A stretch of 6,037 nt of DNA, taken from Phytoactinopolyspora endophytica. GTDB lineage: Bacteria > Actinomycetota > Actinomycetes > Jiangellales > Jiangellaceae. The notes under the pieces were generated by a model. That model did not search any database. It had not been told where the DNA came from and was given only the letters and a program-made list of their open reading frames with translations. Below are positions 6,035 to 6,037 of this stretch, in pieces; within the stretch, counting starts at the first letter, position 1; each line of letters begins with the position of its first letter. The position numbers and the translations under genes were made by a program. Where the stretch lies: NCBI RefSeq assembly GCF_004138495.1, contig NZ_ML142852.1, positions 184,113 to 190,149 on the forward strand, written 5' to 3'.

Positions 6035-6037
6035 TCA

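Larger units (their letters stand above)
5766..6037. other. rpsL upstream region, no gene
   Basis: These 272 bases to the right edge show no credible gene on either strand. In minus-strand order they hold a possible terminator remnant, two abutting inverted repeats, a weak promoter candidate (TTGCCC/GAGCAT), hairpin element copy B, and an AT-richer patch (GATATTGAATAGCTGACA, about 5830-5813) that could also contain a -10. In many bacteria rpoC lies upstream of rpsL, and that gene may end just outside the window, but this is inference. Confidence 0.6.

Overview
The window is a stretch of core translation genes from a high-GC Gram-positive bacterium (Actinomycetota). Every convincing gene reads on the minus strand. 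In transcription order (from high to low coordinates) they are rpsL (S12), rpsG (S7), fusA (EF-G), tuf (EF-Tu), rpsJ (S10), rplC (L3) and the first 52 codons of rplD (L4), which runs off the left edge. This is the classic str operon followed directly by the head of the S10 operon. The actinobacterial assignment rests on the GC-rich third codon positions, on GTG starts (rpsL, tuf, rplD), and on residue signatures that I recall from actinobacterial homologues: DAPGHADY in EF-Tu, [10 protein letters not shown] in [11 protein letters not shown] in L3 and the [10 protein letters not shown] tail of S12. The genus cannot be fixed from this window.

Layout from the right edge. Positions 5766-6037 hold no gene. 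They contain a possible remnant of an upstream terminator, two abutting inverted repeats, a weak candidate promoter and a 25-nt hairpin element (copy B). rpsL and rpsG share one base (TGATG), a 38-nt gap leads to fusA, and a 119-nt gap leads to tuf. tuf ends in a very strong intrinsic terminator (14-bp perfect stem plus a six-T run), so the str operon appears to stop there. Positions 1152-1457 carry that terminator, then candidate promoter sequences and a second, nearly identical copy (copy A) of the 25-nt hairpin element ahead of rpsJ. rpsJ and rplC are 14 nt apart, and rplC and rplD overlap by 4 nt (GTGA).

The products work together at the ribosome. S12 and S7 lie in the 30S subunit (decoding centre and head). 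EF-Tu delivers aminoacyl-tRNA and EF-G drives translocation. S10 (also NusE), L3 and L4 are assembly and structural proteins.

The gene content is ordinary and I see no undescribed multi-gene system. Two points deserve a second look. First, S12 has Arg at residue 88, where the homologues I know have Lys; K88R is a classic acquired streptomycin-resistance change. Second, a 25-nt hairpin-forming element is conserved 24/25 ahead of both ribosomal protein transcription units, which suggests shared regulation.
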